Assembly (NCBI GenBank): GCA_029204225.1
Contig: CM055103.1
Coordinates: 27,394,293 to 27,458,292, forward strand
Source: Diphasiastrum complanatum
Lineage: Eukaryota > Streptophyta > Lycopodiopsida > Lycopodiales > Lycopodiaceae
Reading direction: 5' to 3'
Length of the DNA: 64,000 nucleotides
Under the pieces are notes generated by a model. It had not been told where the DNA came from. It searched no databases and saw only the letters and a program-made list of their open reading frames with translations. Within the stretch, counting starts at the first letter, position 1; each line of letters starts with the position of its first letter. Positions 31,805 through 44,562 of this stretch are shown piece after piece. A program made the translations under genes and the position numbers.

Positions 31805-32052
31805 TATGGACATCAAAATGAGAACATGCATGCTCATTTGACATGGATTCCCTAGACATGCAAATGGTTAAACATCAATAGAGGATCATGCATAGACATT
31901 TGACATGGATTTCCATGACATGCAAATGTTTAGTCATCAATGGAAGAACATGCATAGACATTTGACATAGATATCCATGACATGCAAATGTTTAGACATC
32001 AATGGAAGAACATGAATAGACATTTGACATAGATTTCCATGACATGCAAATG
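31805..32052. repeat. 62-bp tandem repeat, four copies, in the LTR
   Basis: CATTTGACAT starts at 31835, 31897, 31959 and 32021, exactly 62 bases apart. Each is followed by a GGATT/AGATT-like step and GACATGCAAATG. Units differ by a few substitutions. They lie in the U3 part of the LTR, upstream of its TATA candidate, where repeats often act as enhancers. Confidence 0.9.
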
Positions 32053-32209
32053 GTACTAGACAACCATTCATATGCATGCATGTCAATTACATAAGCATAC
32101 CATAGATTAGATGTCATTCCATACACATGCATAAGCTTAGAACACCCAATTTACAAGCATGCATGAATACAAAATGATCATGCAAAAGGTTTTGGTTATG
32201 GTTTCAACA

Positions 32210-34760
32210 CCCCTCCAACGCATAAAGCGTTGTCCTCAACGGACATTTCTCATATAACAATTCAAACTTTATGGATATTCTTGGAAGAATTCTTCTTCCA
32301 TCCATCTTGCATCCGTAGTAGGATGGTTCTTAAACTTTAGGAGGTATAATGTAGAAGTTAATCCCTTTCTTCCAGCTCTGGTCTTGTGCATTAAGATCTA
32401 CTCAAGTTGAAGGATTTCTTCGGTTCCTTGGACTTCTAGAGGTTCGGAATCTGTGAGTCCTTCAGGTTTTGGGACCATTGAATTTGTTTAGTAATTTGTC
32501 ATGGATTTTCCAAGTAAGAGGTAAGTCAAGTTCACATGTAACCTCATTGAATACTTTCTTTACTCTGAAAGGTCCATAGTACTTTTGGGCTAGCTTTGGG
32601 CATAGTTTCATACTGGCCTTCTTTTTCCTGAGCCTTTTCTTCTCAAATTTCAGGAGAACTAGTTCTCATTCTTCATACTTGATTGACCTCCGACACATAT
32701 TTGCACTCTTTTGTTGTTTTTGTTGTGCCTTAGCGATGGATTGTTGAACCTTCGAAAAGGTATCTTTATAATACTGCACAAATTCATCTGAGACAAAAAT
32801 CTTTTCTTTAGTCTTTAACATAGGAGGCAAGATAGGCTTTCCATACATTACTTCAAAAGGTGCCTTACCAGTAGAAGAATGAACTATGTTATTGTAAGCA
32901 AATTCTAGAATAGGGAGATAGTGTTCCCATTGAATCTTTTGATCACTTACATAACTTCTTAACAAGTCTATGATGGTTCGATTTGTAATCTCACTTTGAC
33001 CATCGGTTTGAGGGTGGAAGGAAGAAGAAAATTTGAGAGTTGTTCCCAATTTGTCAAAAAGGGCTCTCCAAAAGTTACTTGTGAATCTTGTATCTCGATC
33101 AGATACTATACTTTTAGGCAAACATTAAGCCTAAAGATATGACGAATAAAAAGATGAGTAGCTTCATGTCCTTTAAACTTTTTCTTACAAGGAATAAAAT
33201 GGGCTTGTTTGTTGAATCTGTCAATGACAGTCCAAATCATTTCATTTTCATTTTTGGTTTTAGATAGCCCAGAGACAAAGTCCATAGTGATTCAGGAATA
33301 GGCAATGGATGAAGCAGTCCTGGAGTCTTTAGTCCTTGCTCGTCCTTATTATGTTGACATATTAAACATGCATTTACATAATGTCTTGTGTCTCAATGCA
33401 TGGTAGGCCAAAAAAAGACCCTTTTTAAAGCTTCAAGAGTAGAAGGATTCCTCTATGTCCCGCATAAGGTGGACTATGGGTTTCTTGAAGGATCTTGTTC
33501 CTAAAGGCCATGGGAATACATAGCTTATCTCCTTTGAATAAATATCCTTCTTTCAAGACATAGTTTTTATGGCGTTGATCCTTCTCAAGTGTTTCAAAGA
33601 TATGTTTGAAGTCTAAATCACTAGCATACATACCTTTCATGGGAATGAAGTCTTTATGATATTCTATGAAAATATGGTTGATTTTGGGTATTCTTGACAA
33701 TGCATCAGCTACCTTATTATCCTTTCATGGATGATGAATCAACTGAAAATGGAAGGTACTAAGATAGTTCACCCATTTTAGATGTTTTTCTCGAATAAGT
33801 TGTTGAGTGAGAAAGTATCTAAGACTTTGATGATCTGTTTCAACCAAGAAATCAGTTCCTAATAGGTAGTGCTTCCATAACTTAAGGGCATGTATAACAG
33901 CTGAAAGTTCTTTTTCATATATGTCATATTGTACTTCTGCCCCTTGAAGTCTTGTACTCTCATAGGCTACGTAATGACCTTCTTGGTTAAAGACTGCTCC
34001 AATACAATCAAGACTTGCATCTACCTCCACAAAGAAAGGCTTACGAAGGTTGGGAATGATAAGGACGGGTCCGGTGGTAAGGGCATGCTTTAGAGTATCA
34101 AAGGCATTTTGCTCTTTCTTGTACCAATGGAATTTTACCCTCTTTTTTGTGAGTTCATGGAGTGGTGAGGCTATATGAGCAAAATGGCAAATGAACTTTC
34201 TATAATGGGAACATAAGCCTAGGAAAGACCGAACTTCGTGAAAATTTCATGGTCTATGCCAATCTTGGACGACTTTTATCTTTGAAGGGTCCATTTGGAT
34301 TCTCTCCTTTGAAATCATATGTCCTAAGAAGTGTATCTTCATTTGCACTAAAGACTAAGATATCATCAAAGAATGTTCCTACAAAACGTCTATGGGGTCG
34401 AAAAAATCGTTCCATCATTCTATCGAATGTTGTGGGAGCATTGGTAAGACCAACTGGAACCACTAAAAATTCATTAAGGCCAGAGTTAGTCCTGAAAGAA
34501 GTTTTATGGACATCTTCAGGTACTACTCGGATTTGGTGGTATCCACTTCTTAGATCTATTCTGCTAAAGAGACAAGATCCATTTATCCTATCCATAATGT
34601 CATCTATTCTTGGGACAGGAAAATGATTCTTAACTGTAATCTTGTTTAAAGCACGATAGTCCACACACATCCTAAAACTCTCGTCTTTCTTTTATACTTA
34701 AAGTACAGGAGAGCAATAGGGAGAACTACTGGGTTTTATAAGGCCTTTCTCTAACAACAT
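32210..34760 (-). pseudogene. Ty3/Gypsy pol relic (RT-RNase H-integrase)
   Basis: Reading leftwards: RT with FRMCVDYRALNKITVKNHFP and SRIDLRSGYHQIRV, then the catalytic FFDDILVFS (34.67-34.3 kb). RNase H: VEVDASLDCIGAVFNQEG, then ELSAVIHALKLWKHYLLGT and DALSRIPKI (34.03-33.7 kb). Integrase zinc-binding: YLFKGDKLCIP, THSPPYAGHRG. Core: IVSDRDTRFTSNFW and SSFHPQTDGQSE (33.12 kb on). RT-RNase H-integrase order defines Gypsy. Frameshifts lie near 34.3 and 33.4 kb, with stops near 33.72 and 33.12 kb. The 5' end is cut at about 34760 within the RT N-terminus, so gag, protease and the 5' LTR are missing. A polypurine tract and LTR follow at 32218. Confidence 0.9.
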
Positions 34761-34904
34761 GAGGATTTCAAATCTACACAATAAGAAATACAGCTTTTTG
34801 GAGTTTCAATCTACTTTTGTTTTTTTTTTTATCTTCTGTTAAATATTCCTGATGACTCGGATATTGCTTTTTCTTCTACTTCTAGGGTGAGTTACATCTA
34901 ATAG

Positions 34905-35585
34905 TAGTAAATCTGAGAAATCCAAACCTGTAGATATAGAGTCTTCCTTTCATGATACAAACGTCAATGATGACGATTCTACAGATTTTGATCCTGTCCG
35001 AGATAGGACTCTGTTTATAGGACCTCAGACTGCTACCACTCTCTCTCGAAATTATAAATCTTTAATTACTTTGCCTACCGACAATATTAATAATGAGTCT
35101 TTTTTGACATTATCGGACATATCAGATCTTTATGATTTTACAGAGGCCGAGGCTCTTTGCATTTTAAGCAAGATCTTCATAAGTTTTTTAATTTGATTGA
35201 TTATGTTGCTGATGACCTTGTCCCTGATGTGGATGATTTAGACAAGGATCAATATTTTTTGGGGAAGGACTGCTTGAGGATGGTTGTTGAGCAGATGCGT
35301 GTTAAAGAAGGTGATCTTCTAGTTGAAGAGGAGTTTATTAGATTCTGGAGTCAACTTGGTTTTCCAAAACCAACTGTCTATACGTCGACCTCATTGACAT
35401 TGAGAGGTGGTTACAATATTGACGATGAGACAGTCATCAAGGATGACAAAACTGAATGCGTAAGTTGTATGTATTGAATTGTACCAATTGATGTCTATAG
35501 CCAGATTTTAAGTTTGATCTAATACTTCTGTTTATTTCAGAAAACTCTTTATCTTGATGAGTGTTGTGTTGTCGATGTAGCATAG
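34905..35585 (+). pseudogene. 3' portion of an unrecognised intron-containing gene
   Basis: A first frame (34905-35155) encodes an acidic Ser/Asp-rich segment (for example DDDSTDFDPVRDRTLF). A +/-1 shift near 35155 leads to a second frame ending at 35459 (for example DCLRMVVEQMRVKEGDLLVE). The exon ends at a consensus donor (GC|GTAAGT at 35460). A pyrimidine-rich acceptor TTTATTTCAG at 35540 leads, in phase, to a 45-base last exon with its stop at 35583-35585. So it looks like a genuine gene tail, either frameshifted or with an unseen intron near 35155. The upstream part is cut at the Gypsy relic. No domain is recognised. Confidence 0.5.
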
Positions 35586-36424
<839 letters not shown>

Positions 36425-37183
36425 GGGTCCACAACCCAAAGTAGTGCCGATCCCTCGGCACTAGGCTGGAACTGTCGTGAAGGGGCGCTGTTGTCGGTTC
36501 TTTTATTGCTGGGACATGGCTGCTTCAGGAAAAGCGTGGATAGAATTCGCTTACGTAAAACCTGAGGCTTTATTAGTGGATGATCAGCAAGAACTGAGAC
36601 TTGCCAGATTTTCAATAATACCCATAAGTGTCTGGTGGCCATTCCAGATAACCTTGTTCATCAACAATTGGGTAGTTGAGACATTCCATCAGAGTATTCC
36701 AAGATAAAACTGGATCCTCATAGATTGGCGCAACTGGTCCCAACATCATTCGTCCTTTTCAAAAAACTTAATAGAGCGAGCATAAGCTTGCTGACAGCTT
36801 GAAGTGCAAGGTTCTTGGTCTTCTGCTGCACTTGATCTGCTTGACCTTGCCGCATGGGGTTCCATTCTTGTTGGATCATCGCTCGTTGTCGACCTGTGTT
36901 GCTCTGATTCCCAATCTGGATAGGGAAAATCCTTCTTCCCGAGTGAGATTTCCATCAAGGCAGCATCCTTACAAAGTTGTGCAAGCGACACAAAGGATGC
37001 TAACTCTTCCATACCAGATCTGATCCTTTTGGGCAGTCCGACATAGTATTTTGCCATGATGATCTGTTGGGGAATCGGGGGATCACAATCCTTCACTAGA
37101 TGACAGATCCGATAGGTGTAGTCTCGGATTGTTTCAGCATGAAACTTTTTTAATTTCGATAATCCTACAAGGGCGGTCTCCAC
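36425..37183 (-). pseudogene. Retrotransposon gag fragment
   Basis: The ORF 37183-36746 (145 codons) contains KFHAETIRDYTYRICHLVKD and IIMAKYYVGLPKRIRSGM, matching the pattern of the retrotransposon gag core (F..L.Q....V..Y...F..L). Its C-terminal tail is rich in Ser, Arg and Pro. The following ~300 bases on the minus strand are frame-shifted and run straight to the LTR, so protease, RT and integrase are absent. That suits a non-autonomous or internally deleted element. Confidence 0.6.
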
Positions 37184-37599
37184 AGTTCAGCACTAGAATG
37201 TTGCAAAGTAGCTGGTTGGTAAAAAGGTTTGCTCAATGATTCTGGTGTTCCAAACTTTTTTTCTTTTTCTTTTGTGGGATATGGAAAAGAAAAAAAAGAA
37301 AAAGAAAAAAACAGAAGAGAATCGGTAAACGGTGGATCAGTATGGATGAGAATAGAGACAGAAATGGATTTATCTAGCAGAGATGGAGATAGAAGATGGA
37401 ATAGAGATGAGACAGAAGAATGATGGATGGATAGTGGTTGATGTGGAGGGAACTGATCAGCTTGATCTGAGGTTCATTCACTTGATTCAGTCTAGGGATG
37501 TTGGATCTTGATGGATAATGTGACTGCAACCTAGATTTGACAAGATTTGATCAGTTTCAGTTGGCTAATAGTGTGATTTTAGCCCTTTTTCATGGGTTT

Positions 37600-38175
37600 T
37601 TTTTTTTTTTTTTGAGATTTCTTCAGACCTGAGTGAATCAAACCCTCAACCTTCCTATAGTAGTTGTATCTGGACCATTTCTAGACAATGTGAGTTTTGC
37701 AAGAGTTCTTGATGGACAGATTTGTCAGGATCTTTAAAAAACTCAGTTTTTTTTGGCACTTTTTCTTAAATATTTAAAAATCTAACCATTGGATCTTCAC
37801 AAATTTTATACAGTAGCTAGGTTAGATCTATCTATAAAACTCTTTGCGAAGGTTACTTCCCAGTAGATCTTAAAAAATCATGGAAAAAGTGCATTTTTTT
37901 GGGTTTTTTTTGTAAAATTTTTAGATTTTCTGAGAACAAACCCTTGTAGACTGGTATAAACTTGTATCTAAGTCAGATTCACTTGCTCACAAAGCTGCAA
38001 GAGTTACTTCCCAAGGAAACTCAAAAAATCTTTAAAAAGTGCATTTTTGGGGGTTTTTTTTTGCAAAATTTTAAGATTTTCTGGGAAAAAACTATCGCAG
38101 ACTGGTATGCACTTGTGTCTAAGTCAGATTCACCTGCTCACAAAGCTTCAAGAGTTACTTCCCACTAACTACAGC
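37600..38175. repeat. About 150-bp imperfect tandem repeats
   Basis: AGACTGGTAT recurs at about 37947 and 38098 (period ~151), each followed by AAGTCAGATTCAC, CACAAAGCT, CAAGAGTTACTTCCC and then (in the first full unit) AAAAAGTGCATTTTTGGG. More diverged copies precede it (37.70 and 37.85 kb). A related segment lies at about 1930-2080. Position 5' of the minus-strand gag suggests these are leader repeats of this element family. Confidence 0.7.
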
Positions 38176-40280
38176 TAAATTTGATTCATGTGAAGTCGAA
38201 ATATTTCCTTCCATCTGATGGAGATCGCACGAGGTGTGATCGGAGGGCAAGCACCATGATGGGTGTTTTGCTAGCGATCTACTACAGGGGATACTAATGG
38301 CAAGGATTTCATGGTGTGCTCATTTGGGAGTATAGGTTGGCATTACGGCATGGGGCCAATTTTGGACATTGGCATCGATGGGGAGACATCTACCATCATA
38401 GGTGTGGATAAGCTATCTATAGGTTTCATGCAGTTGGCTATATTTGCAGGAGTCCAGGCTTGGCACAGGTGTTGGAATTTCCATGGTGTAGATTCTCAGG
38501 TGGTGAAATCAGGGATAAGCCTAGAGGAAGTCACTCAGAGCCATATACCTCAGTACAATCAGGGAGAAAGTGGTCTCGGGATCCCATGAGTGGCGACTTA
38601 GAGACATGCTTGCGTTGGCATGGTGTTGGGTGGCACATAGCCAGGGAAAGCAAGCAGATGCTAGGAGCCAGGTGGAGCTAGTGATACTTTGGAGTTCGGC
38701 TTGTCTAGTAGGATGGTGACCAGGATCGGAGACATCATGTGATCATAGTATGTGGATGACGAGTCCATTGGGGTGGCACTCAGGGAGATGCTACAGTTGC
38801 TAAGGTATGATATGTCATTTGATGTATGGATGATGATCTTCAACTGGTGCATCATGTGTGATGACCTAGGGACGGGTCATGCCTACTTGGAGGTAGGTGG
38901 CATGGAGTGTACCTGGAGGCGGTACATATCTTGAGGGGATGGAGTGCATTACAGGGTGATGTGGATCCAGCATGCCCATGGTTGTGAGTCGACAGGGATG
39001 GAGATGGTTGCTCAGGGAGTAACAACTGATACTTTGGTGAGTGATCAGGTGAGCTGCATGGCTATATGCACGGTAGTCTCCAGGTTGGCATCACATGTGG
39101 TTTTTTATCCATCATTATTTGATAAGCAAGATGCAGTTTTTGTTAGATCCAGGTGGAGTCTAGTTGCTTTATGGGTGGAGAAATTCTTGGAGAGCTATTA
39201 GCAGGTAATGGATACTTGGTGATCAGATGGTACAGGGTACAGAGTTCTGGAGCTATCCTACCTGATATGCTATGGATCGTGGGTGAATTATTCATCACAA
39301 TAGTGGATCTAGTTTGCATCTGCTTTGGTTTGGATTGACATGATGGATGTGTTGGTGAGATAGGCTCCTTGGTGGGCGGCAACGTCAAGCATGGGAAGTT
39401 GAGCCTGCATGAGATGTAGTCATTATCAGTATCTCTAGGAGATGGGCGAGCTATTCATGTATAGCCTGTGTTGAGATTTGTGTACATTCATTCATTGAGT
39501 CCTTAGTAGACTCTTATGCTTGGAGCATGGGGAATGGATGGGGATCAGCTTTCAGGACTTATTGGACAATTAAATATGCTTGGACATGAGGGCATCTTGT
39601 GACAGGTGCGAGCCATGGTTGGAGACCTGATTTGGTGACCAGTGGTGTAGCAGCGGATCTATAGGTGGCACATGTGTTGGTACGACAGGATACCACTTAT
39701 GGGCAGGCCTTGGTCATGTATTTAACACTTTATCATTCGTGTTGGTTTGCATGAGTGTATGTGGGCTTGCATGTTGCCTTGTCACAGGAGTCTAGATCTG
39801 AGTCTGAGTCGTATGTGGTTGTGCATTTGCTACGTGTGAAACAAAGTAATCATTTTATACTCATGGTGAGGGTATAGTCTTATGGTGGCAGTAAGATCTC
39901 CTCAGGTTGAGCCTCAATTGCTCATGCATGTCAGCTTTACAGGTCTGTGCTTGTAAGTGTCTGATAGGATGTCAGCCTAGCTAGATGGAGGATGTAAGTC
40001 TCATGGTGGCAGTGGGATTTTCTCAGTTTGAGCCATGTTGCTCATGTGGTCCACTTGTGTTTCAAGTTGGATGGGGACGAGTCAGTTGGTCGAGAGTGTG
40101 ATAGACTCTCTGTATGAGCATTGTGTGTACATGTTACTTTGTGAGTCAAACTTGGTGGTTTGTTGGTGTGCTTGAGTGTGAGTCAAGTACATGGTAGCTG
40201 TGATCATGATATGCATAACATCTTTTGGACACTCCAGACACTGCTGCAATATATTGTTTTTTTTACCCCTATCACATTTG
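38176..40280 (+). other. G/T-rich decayed element interior, no gene
   Basis: Only ORFs shorter than 95 codons, without motifs. The segment CATGGTGGCAGTGGGATTT (near 40003) is a diverged copy of TATGGTGGCAGTAAGATCT (near 39881), each followed by CTCAG-TTGAGCC, so a local duplication of about 120 bases exists. The region leads into an apparent polypurine tract at 40281, so it is probably the interior of an LTR element too decayed to classify. Confidence 0.4.
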
Positions 40281-40612
40281 AGCTTAAGGGAGAGAGTTAG
40301 AAATCAGGTTGTGATATGATTCATTAGTATAAGCTCTAAATGTGATGATGTAATTAGTGTACAGTTTATTTGGCTTACTGTATATGGTTGTGATCGGGAC
40401 GTGACCCATTAGGATATAGTGATCGAGCACTGATCCTATAGCCGGCTACTTGGGTTAGTCGAGTAGCCACACATAGGAAAAATGAGCATGTACAGAGTCA
40501 TATACAGTGTATGCTATACTTGGGGGCATGTCCCAAGTTTGTCGGTCGAATTTGGCCATATTGGGCCCGACCTCAGTTTGACAGGTGGTAGGCCAATTTT
40601 AGGACATATGTC
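40281..40612 (+). mobile_element. Polypurine tract and truncated LTR start
   Basis: AGCTTAAGGGAGAGAG (40281-40296) followed by TTAGAAATCAGG resembles the polypurine tract plus LTR start of plant Copia elements (often TGTTAGAAAT). About 310 bases later the sequence switches abruptly to minus-strand Copia integrase, so the LTR is truncated. Confidence 0.4.
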
Positions 40613-40614
40613 TA

Positions 40615-42484
40615 TTGCACAAGAAATTGCCACACAACAAGGCTTCATCTCAAAATGGTTTATCAAGATTAGCACTTAACCTCATGGCTTTAGAACTTTC
40701 ACATAAAGTCCTATTCTTCCTTTCAGCCACTCCATTTTGTTGTGGGGTCCTTGGTGTTGTATACTCCTTCTTGATCCCATGCTCATCACAAAAGGCCTTG
40801 AACTTGGTAAATATGTACTCACCACCATTGTCACTCCTTAAGTACTTGATCCTTGTGAAATATTGGTTCTCCCTAACATTCTTGAACTTGACAAAGACAC
40901 CATACACTTCAGCCTTGCTCTTTAGTAGATAGATCCAACAAAATCTACTAAAATCATCAATGAAAGTTACATACATCTTAGCTCTACTATTGCTAATTGT
41001 AGTAATTCCATGAATATCTGAATGTACAACTTGAAAAGGCTTTGTAGACCTAGATGTAGATCTAGTATAAAGTAGTCTATGTGACTTAGACAAAGCACAA
41101 GACTCACAAACATGATTGATGCCACTTAAGGAACTTGGAAGACCTATCACAACCTTTTTCTAGCCATTACCTCCAATGACTTGAAGTTGAGGTGTCCCAT
41201 CCTTTTATGCCAAACCTCTTGAATAGGTTTTTGCTCTCTTGCAACACATCCAACTTGGTTAGCAATAACACAAGCATCTAGTTTGAACAACTTCCCTTGT
41301 CTTTTACCTTTTCCAATCAAAACATCCTTCCTTTTGATATTACAAGCATCTCCATCAAACTCAACTTTGAGGCCTTTACTTAGCAATCGACTCACACTAA
41401 GCAAATTCTTGGTGATAGATGGAATAACAAGACATCCTCCAAATGAACATTCCTATTTGTAGAGAGAGAAATAAAATTGTGCCAATCCCTTTGATTGAAC
41501 ACTCACCATCATTGGCCGTGTATATCACCCTCTTGTCATCTCCATATGCCAACAAAGAAGTTAAGTACTCTTTGTGAAAAGTCATGTGCGAACTTGCTCC
41601 ACTATCAATCCACCATGGATCTAGATCTCCATCATTAGCAAGCATACATGAAGACATCAAAAAAGCATCATCATTTGCATCTTGAACATCCAAACCATCC
41701 TCATCAAGAGTAAGATTACCTTGCTTGTCTCCTTGATCTCTCTTCTTCTTGTAGCACTCACTTGCAAAGTGTCCTTTGATGCCACAATAGAAGCACTTGA
41801 GCTTTGATCAGTCTTTCTTTTTGCCATTTGAAGAAGCATCCACTTGAATTTGCCCTTGATGAAAATAGCCTCCTCTCCAACTTGAGATGTTGATGAAGAT
41901 CCACATCTTGCTTGAAGCCTATATTCTTCATTGATCAAGGTCTCTTGAAGATCAATCAAACTTGACAAAGTCTTTTGAATAGAAATACTTTGAACAATGC
42001 TAGCATGAGCATCCAACAATCCATTGAGAATAACTTGAACAAGCTCTAATTCCTTAATGCTCTCATCAATGCAAGCCAACTCATCATTCAATGCTTTCAC
42101 CCTCAAAATAAAAGTATTTGGACTTTCTTCATTCTTTTGCATACAAGAAAAAATTTGTCTTCTTAAATTCAGCACTCTAGAAGTAGACTTGGATTCATAA
42201 AGCTTCTTCAGTGAATCCCAAGCATCCTTAGATGAAGTACTCTTACCAACTTCCTTGAGAAGCTCATTGGTAGCCTTTATCTTTATCATGTGTAGAGCCC
42301 TTTTGGCCCTCTTGTCATACCTCAATTGAGCTTGTTGTGTTGCTGGTCTCTCCTCCAAACCTACAACAATATCCAAAACATCTTTCATCTCAAGAAGTGA
42401 TTCCATCCTCACCTTCCATAATGAATAGTTACTTGAGGTAAGCCTATCATTGGCTTTCAACATGACTCCACTTGATGTAGCCAT
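40615..42484 (-). pseudogene. Ty1/Copia gag-protease-integrase
   Basis: The ATG at 42484 starts a 275-codon gag with LTSSNYSLWKVRMESLL, RALHMIKIKATNELL and SSKDAWDSLKKLYE (UBN2 type). A CCHC knuckle, CFYCGIKGHFASEC, follows near 41.78 kb in a shifted frame. Protease WWIDSGASSHMT lies at about 41.61 kb. GAG-pre-integrase WHKRMGHLNFKSLEVM is at 41.2 kb, then integrase with the three acids in VHSDIHG, LRSDNGGEY and NGVAERKN (41.15-40.65 kb). Frameshifts lie near 41.81 and 41.43 kb, with a stop near 41.15 kb. The integrase is cut at 40.61 kb; RT, RNase H and the 3' LTR are missing here. Confidence 0.9.
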
Positions 42485-43083
42485 GTCGCAACGACCTGAT
42501 CCTCTCTTTCAACCCGTATCAATGCACAAAGCACTCCTTTAAACAACAACAAATGTTTTCAAAAGGAAATCACAAAGATATGAAACTTCTCAAATTTTCT
42601 TCTAGCCCTTATACCAAGCAAATCAACACATAGAATCATGAAATCTTGATCAGCCTATGATCTATCCTCAATCTAATGACTCTGGCCACTTCCTAAGATT
42701 GAAAAACACTCAAATGAAGTCTGAAAACTTCACTATCCATAGATCCAATCAAAATTAATGTTGTGACAAAATCACAAAAGATTGAATATTTCAAAATCTA
42801 CATGCAGATGCTAAAATCTTGATATGCAATCTATTAGCCACCACTTACGCTAATCCAATGATCCAAAAATTGGCCAAATCCAACATGTGAATTGAAAAAT
42901 TAGAATTGATCAAGTTTATAAATCTATATATGGTTTTGATCTACAAAAGATCCAAACTACAAATGCAAGAAACTCGATTTTGTGTAGAATCCAATCTAGC
43001 ATGCTCTAGCATTGATATCTTCTCCAAATCATTGATAGATGTGATTGCCTTCTTCATAACCTGAAACACAAGCTTTGATACCA
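42485..43083 (-). mobile_element. Copia leader and primer site
   Basis: The complement of 43072-43083 is TGGTATCAAAGC, an initiator tRNA-Met primer site with one change, directly beside the LTR. The ~590-base leader to the gag ATG is homologous to 50160-50545 (shared words include ATGCTAGAGCATGCTAGATTG and ATTTTGATTGGATCT). Confidence 0.8.
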
Positions 43084-43720
43084 TGTGAAAGATTTGGGAT
43101 CAATTCAGATCCAAACCTACTAAGATCTTTGGTTACAAAAACAAGCAACTTTACCAATCTTGCCAATGTAGAAAAATCAGCATCTACACAAAAAAATGAG
43201 ATGCAAACTCTAATAGAACTTGATCAAACATGAATCAAAACGAAAAGTACTATTTCTGTCCATACAATTATAACAAGATACTATATTTCACACGTGTGGA
43301 TCTATAAATAACAAATGTTAATCATTCTACACATAGAATTGCAAGATATCACAAGTGTAGTGTACCAATGGATAGTAGAACCCAAGAGACCCATGTATAA
43401 GCATGAATGAGATAAGATAGAGAGAAAGGTATCTCTTTTCATGAGTTACATCCTTTTATAACAGGTCCTAAATCTAAGTTGCCATCCAAAATGTAAACCC
43501 TACTTTTTCTGGGACTAGATTCAATGTACCCTACATTCAAAGTTGAATATACTCAAACTCTACTTCTACATTTCCCACACTTTCCAAAAGTGTTTATTCA
43601 AATGCATTTTAGACTAATATAACTTTGAAAAGTTAAACTCTAAGTCTAATATAAAGTTGTCCTCAATTTGCCAAATAAACAAATGTAGCAAATATGACTA
43701 AACTAGTTGAATTTCTCACA
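43084..43720 (-). repeat. Copia LTR (637 bp, 5' LTR of the gag element)
   Basis: On the minus strand it runs TGTGAGAAAT to CTTTCACA, with TG..CA ends and a TGTGA/TCACA terminal inverted repeat. The primer site adjoins its 3' end. Another copy in + orientation is at 49501-50147. A TATA-like element (TTATAAAAGG, complement of about 43452-43461) lies inside. Confidence 0.88.
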
Positions 43721-44260
43721 TAAATACCTCTATTCCCAAGATATGATGCAAAAGACCAAGTTCATACACCTCAAACTCCTTTTTGAGTGCAATCTTGATA
43801 TCATCAATATCTTGACTGTTGCCTCCACTCAAAATGATATCATCCACATCTATTAGAAGAACAATAACATCATTTCCAACAAATCTAAAATAAAGTGAAT
43901 GATCATACTCACTCATTATGAAGTTTTGAGAAAGTAGAAAAGTGCTGAGCTTAGCATATGAACTCCTCCTTGGTGCTTGCTTAAGTCCACACAAATTCTT
44001 TTGGAGAAAACACACATGATCAGGTTTGCCTTGTGAAATGTAGCCCTCAGGTTGCTTCGTAAAAATGTTCTTATCAAGATCTCAATTCAAGAATGCATTA
44101 GTGATGTCCAATTGTCATAGATCCCATCCATAAAGTGTTGCAAGAGAAATAATGACCCAAATGCTTACCATATTTGCCACGGGTGCAATGGTCTCATCAT
44201 AGTCAATTCATACTCTTGAGCATATCCTTTTGCCATCAAGCATAAGTGATGCCCATTCAA
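43721..44260 (-). pseudogene. Copia reverse transcriptase fragment abutting the LTR
   Basis: Reading leftwards: a segment like DETIAPVANMVSI, then KNLCGLKQAPRRS, SEYDHSLYF, VLLIDVDDIILSG (the YVDD box, here IDVDD) and LGLLHHILGIEV. The match ends exactly at the LTR start at 43720, and the stop codon is contributed by the LTR (TATG|TGA overlap). RNase H and the polypurine tract are missing, so RT was joined to the LTR by deletion or by insertion of the neighbour. Confidence 0.8.
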
Positions 44261-44562
44261 AGTTTCATCAACACAATGATTATGGCAATCAAGGCACTTT
44301 CTCATTTTCTTAGAGGACATAATTTTATGAGGATGCATAGAGTAATATTTGTTAAGAAAACTATTGTCCTCAAAATTTTAGGATATGAACCGGTGAATTC
44401 CATGCTTAGATCGTCACATTTCACAGTTTATGCCGCCTATGTTGATCTGAGTAAGTACGAGAACTATGAGCTATTGCATGACTCCAATTGAAACTTTCAT
44501 TAAAGAAAGTAACAGAGACACAATAGACTTCAAAGATTCAAAATTTCACTTTGTAATATTTT
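44261..44562. other. Nothing supported
   Basis: An 81-codon + ORF (44246-44491) starts inside the RT fragment and shows no motif. I treat it as chance. Confidence 0.4.

Larger units (their letters stand above)
30950..32209 (-). repeat. Long Gypsy LTR (left limit uncertain)
   Basis: On the minus strand it begins TGTTGAAACC at 32209, directly after the polypurine tract TTGGAGGGG (complement of 32210-32218). A TATA-like tataaatat (complement of about 31202-31210) lies about 1 kb in. Two sets of internal repeats are described separately. The LTR end is not evident; I put it near 30950 by composition only. Confidence 0.5.

Noticed and set aside
38311-38681. Overlapping + strand ORFs of 73-92 codons
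   Set aside because: No motifs; chance openings in G/T-rich decayed element DNA.
44246-44491. 81-codon + strand ORF
   Set aside because: Overlaps the minus-strand RT fragment and has no recognisable domain.
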